6,622 nucleotides of DNA from Candidatus Methanophagaceae archaeon (GTDB lineage Archaea > Halobacteriota > Syntropharchaeia > Alkanophagales > Methanospirareceae): positions 1-6,622 of the forward strand of contig QENJ01000271.1 of NCBI GenBank assembly GCA_013374505.1. The letters are read 5' to 3'. The notes beneath the pieces are model-generated. The model searched no databases and was not told the DNA's origin. It saw only the letters and a list, made by a program, of their open reading frames with translations. A program made the translations under genes and the position numbers. Numbering within the stretch: position 1 is the stretch's first letter; the number at the start of each line of letters is the position of its first letter. This document shows, piece after piece, positions 5,229-6,622 of the stretch.

Positions 5229-6211
5229 TCACAATTTCCGCAATGTTGTGAAAAGACCCCGCAAACGTGAAATTTGAACCACAAACAACCCATATTTACC
5301 TTTTGTATTCGGTGAAGATCGCTTTCCGATTGAATTCAAACAGAGTGATTTACCCTTGAAATAAATAATCGCAATTTTGTGGAGTATATCCCATCTCAGC
5401 ACTTCTATGCTGGTATTTCTGCATTTCTCCGTCAAAGCACGTTTGAATATGTTAACGATGTCGTAAGCGATGTAACTGAAATAGGAATGTACCATCAAAC
5501 TTTTAAAAAGTTTAATCAAACCGCTTCGCAATCGCCTCTAAATTACGGCTCGGCTACTTGTTTAACCAGAGGAAAATAGCCTTATCGTAAAACCCGCGGT
5601 CTATGTAAAGCCGTTTTATGCTCGTGCCCGTTATTTCCTTTGCCTTTTTCACCATCCCCTTCAACGGTGGCGCGTCTGCATCATTTATCCCGCGTACCTC
5701 AAAGTAAATGGGTATCCGATACACGACATCATAGATCACGAATAGCTTGTAACCCTCACGTTCTCTTTCTTCTGATAATCAAAGACTTCCTCAGCACCCT
5801 CGTAAGTCAGTCCATCCACGCGCATTTTAGTGCTATTGCACGCTACGGTCACTCCCGTTACTAATCCAAGGATCCGCATCCACTGAATGATGGCTCTGTA
5901 CGCGTTCTTGAAGCCCAATATCATCTTGACAATGTACGCGAGGCTGATTTGCAATGGAGTATAGACACATTTACTCCTCTTTTCCACTTTCATATCTTCC
6001 AGAATGTTCACAAATCCCAAGCGTAAAGGACGTAGAATTTCCGCAATTCTTCGTTCTCGGTGAGCCAAGTAAGGGTGGTGTTTAAGAACTCCCTGCGCCC
6101 TCGTGCCCACCCCGTTTTCTAAGCCTGTTCAGAAGAATCCACAGCTCTAGCAGGTATCGCAGGCAGCTCCAATCGTAGGACTCGTAGTCGAAAGCATTCG
6201 TTTGGACTCAT
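5229..6211 (-). pseudogene. Degenerate DDE transposase (insertion sequence remnant; frameshifts, internal stop, deletion)
   Basis: Read on the minus strand, successive frames give one transposase. The possible start is ATG 6211 (M-S-P-N-E). From 6192 comes F-D-Y-E-S-Y-D-W-S-C-L-R-Y-L-L-E-L-W, stopping at 6082. A second frame (6110-5736) covers H-H-P-Y-L-A-H-R-E-R-R and Y-T-P-L-Q-I-S-L-A-Y-I, then M-R-V-D-G-L-T-Y-E-G, a likely first catalytic Asp. A one-base change near 5760-5770 returns to the earlier frame, which reads R-E-G-Y-K-L-F-V-I-Y-D-V-V-Y-R-I-P and later Y-I-D-R-G-F-Y-D-K-A, the likely second Asp region. That frame meets TAG at 5554-5556, then continues S-R-N-L-E-A-I-A-K-R-F-D. A last frame (5531-5229) has the C-terminal Y-F-S-Y-I-A-Y-D-I-V-N-I-F. 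About 325 codons remain; the stretch holding the catalytic Glu seems deleted. It cannot be active. The D-G...Y-x-D-R-G-F pattern suits the IS4/IS5-like DDE_Tnp_1 superfamily; the exact family is undetermined. Terminal inverted repeats were not found. Confidence 0.8.
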
Positions 6212-6430
6212 GTATCGGATAGTGCGCGGGCTTTCGCTAGGATGTGATTCATTACCATACAATGATGAAAGCGAGCAGAGTTTATGCAAGTTATCTTTCG
6301 TGTTGAGTATACCTTCCGCAACTTTTGATTGGGCAATAAAACTAAGCTTTTTATGCGAGGAAACTATCTTAGATTTTAGATACTACAAAGTTTGTTGCGC
6401 GGAGGGGATTCAAATGCGGGGGGATAAACC
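6212..6430. other. Intergenic region between the transposase remnant and the secreted-protein gene
   Basis: This stretch should contain the upstream end of the insertion sequence and the promoter of the gene at 6431. No clear terminal inverted repeat or target duplication could be seen. AAGCTTTTTATGC (6344-6356) is the nearest A/T box for the downstream gene, but a poor TATA match. A long plus-strand frame from 6210 overlaps both neighbours and looks like chance. Confidence 0.4.
6401..6409 (+). promoter_or_regulatory. Strong Shine-Dalgarno-like GGAGGGGAT before a short overlapping frame
   Basis: GGAGGGGAT is ideally spaced for ATG 6414, which opens a 17-codon frame ending at 6467, inside the next gene's signal-peptide region. 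For ATG 6431 the site is too far (25 bases), and that start has only the G6 run at 6418-6423. The site may drive a short leader peptide coupled to the downstream start, or simply deliver ribosomes to the region. Confidence 0.4.
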
Positions 6431-6622
6431 ATGGAGATTTTTCGATTCATTAAGCCTTTGGGATTAGCGTGTGTGCTGATTTGTATAGGGTTGGTAGGGA
6501 CCTCTTCAGCTATAGAGTCATCCTATCGGTATTATCCACCGTCTATTGATGGATCCGTAGGATGGTGGGAATGGGATATCGCCAACAATATCGAATTTGA
6601 CCACGGATTTATCACGGTATGC
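6431..6622 (+). CDS. Secreted protein with possible CBM9/DOMON-like N-terminal domain (cut by the right edge)
   Basis: ATG 6431 opens a frame that is still open at the window end, 64 codons in view. Residues 1-27 are a Sec signal peptide: M-E-I-F-R-F-I-K start, hydrophobic core at about 10-23, and a T-S-S-A cleavage site. The mature part begins with S-S-Y-R-Y-Y-P-P-S-I-D-G at about 30-41, followed by W-W-E-W-D (45-49) and a strand ending F-I-T-V near 60-63. 'P-x-I-D-G-x-x-x-x-x-E-W-D-x-A' is the usual opening of carbohydrate-binding CBM9-like and DOMON-like domains in exported proteins, so an extracellular, possibly sugar-binding, role is plausible. The evidence is the N-terminus only. The start is preferred over ATG 6414 because only this frame gives a signal peptide and stays open. 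The gene lies downstream of the transposase remnant and reads away from it. Confidence 0.68.
   Translation, partial: MEIFRFIKPLGLACVLICIGLVGTSSAIESSYRYYPPSIDGSVGWWEWDIANNIEFDHGFITVC

Noticed and set aside
5229..5251. TCACAA...TTGTGA inverted repeat as a terminator or an insertion sequence end.
   Set aside because: The arms are only 6 bp with an 11-base gap, there is no T-run after it, and no matching copy occurs at the other end of the transposase remnant.
5168..6262. AATCACA near 5169 and its inverse near 6250 as terminal inverted repeats of the insertion sequence.
   Set aside because: Similarity is limited to seven bases and does not extend, and no target-site duplication is visible.
6210..6467. 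85-codon plus-strand frame starting M-Y-R-I-V-R-G.
   Set aside because: It overlaps the transposase start on the other strand and the signal-peptide gene in another frame, and has no recognisable motif. Only its last ATG has a good ribosome site.

Overview
The window looks archaeal, with moderate to low GC. Three things suggest this. It carries a thiolase/DUF35 zinc-ribbon gene pair typical of archaea. Upstream of several genes there are TATA-like boxes of the archaeal kind rather than -35/-10 pairs. Some starts have GAGGTGA-type ribosome binding sites. Secreted NHL-repeat proteins, N-glycosylation sequons and beta-oxidation-type enzymes together would fit an anaerobic methane- or alkane-oxidising or related Methanomicrobia-like lineage. 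That placement is inference only; no marker gene is present.

Layout: (1) 1-1640, minus strand: a secreted NHL-repeat beta-propeller cut by the left edge, preceded by a membrane-anchored extracytoplasmic protein of unknown function. (2) 1641-1763: a short divergent promoter region. (3) 1764-4482, plus strand: the metabolic core. It consists of an SCP2-type thiolase, a DUF35 Zn-ribbon/OB-fold protein and a 3-hydroxyacyl-CoA dehydrogenase. Between thiolase and DUF35 lies a truncated remnant of a 23S-rRNA-intervening-sequence-type four-helix-bundle gene. (4) 4483-5228: a gene-poor, apparently decayed stretch. It starts with a six-codon stub that has a good ribosome binding site and is probably the start of a lost fourth operon gene. 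It also holds a broken unrecognised minus-strand reading frame and a pair of AGCGCTTTAAA repeats exactly 30 bp apart. (5) 5229-6211, minus strand: a DDE transposase pseudogene with at least three reading-frame changes, an in-frame stop and an apparent internal deletion. (6) 6431-6622, plus strand: the beginning of another secreted protein, with an IDG...EWD motif reminiscent of CBM9/DOMON-like domains, cut by the right edge.

How the genes work together: the dehydrogenase interconverts 3-hydroxyacyl-CoA and 3-ketoacyl-CoA. The thiolase cleaves or forms the 3-ketoacyl-CoA, probably at C4 (acetoacetyl-CoA), with DUF35 as its structural partner. HMG-CoA synthase, the usual third member of archaeal thiolase/DUF35 clusters, is not in the window, so a beta-oxidation or C4-CoA role is more likely than mevalonate synthesis. 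The flanking secreted proteins are not visibly connected to this pathway. The main surprise is how far mobile or selfish DNA has eroded the operon: one insertion remnant inside it, and rubble where it should continue.
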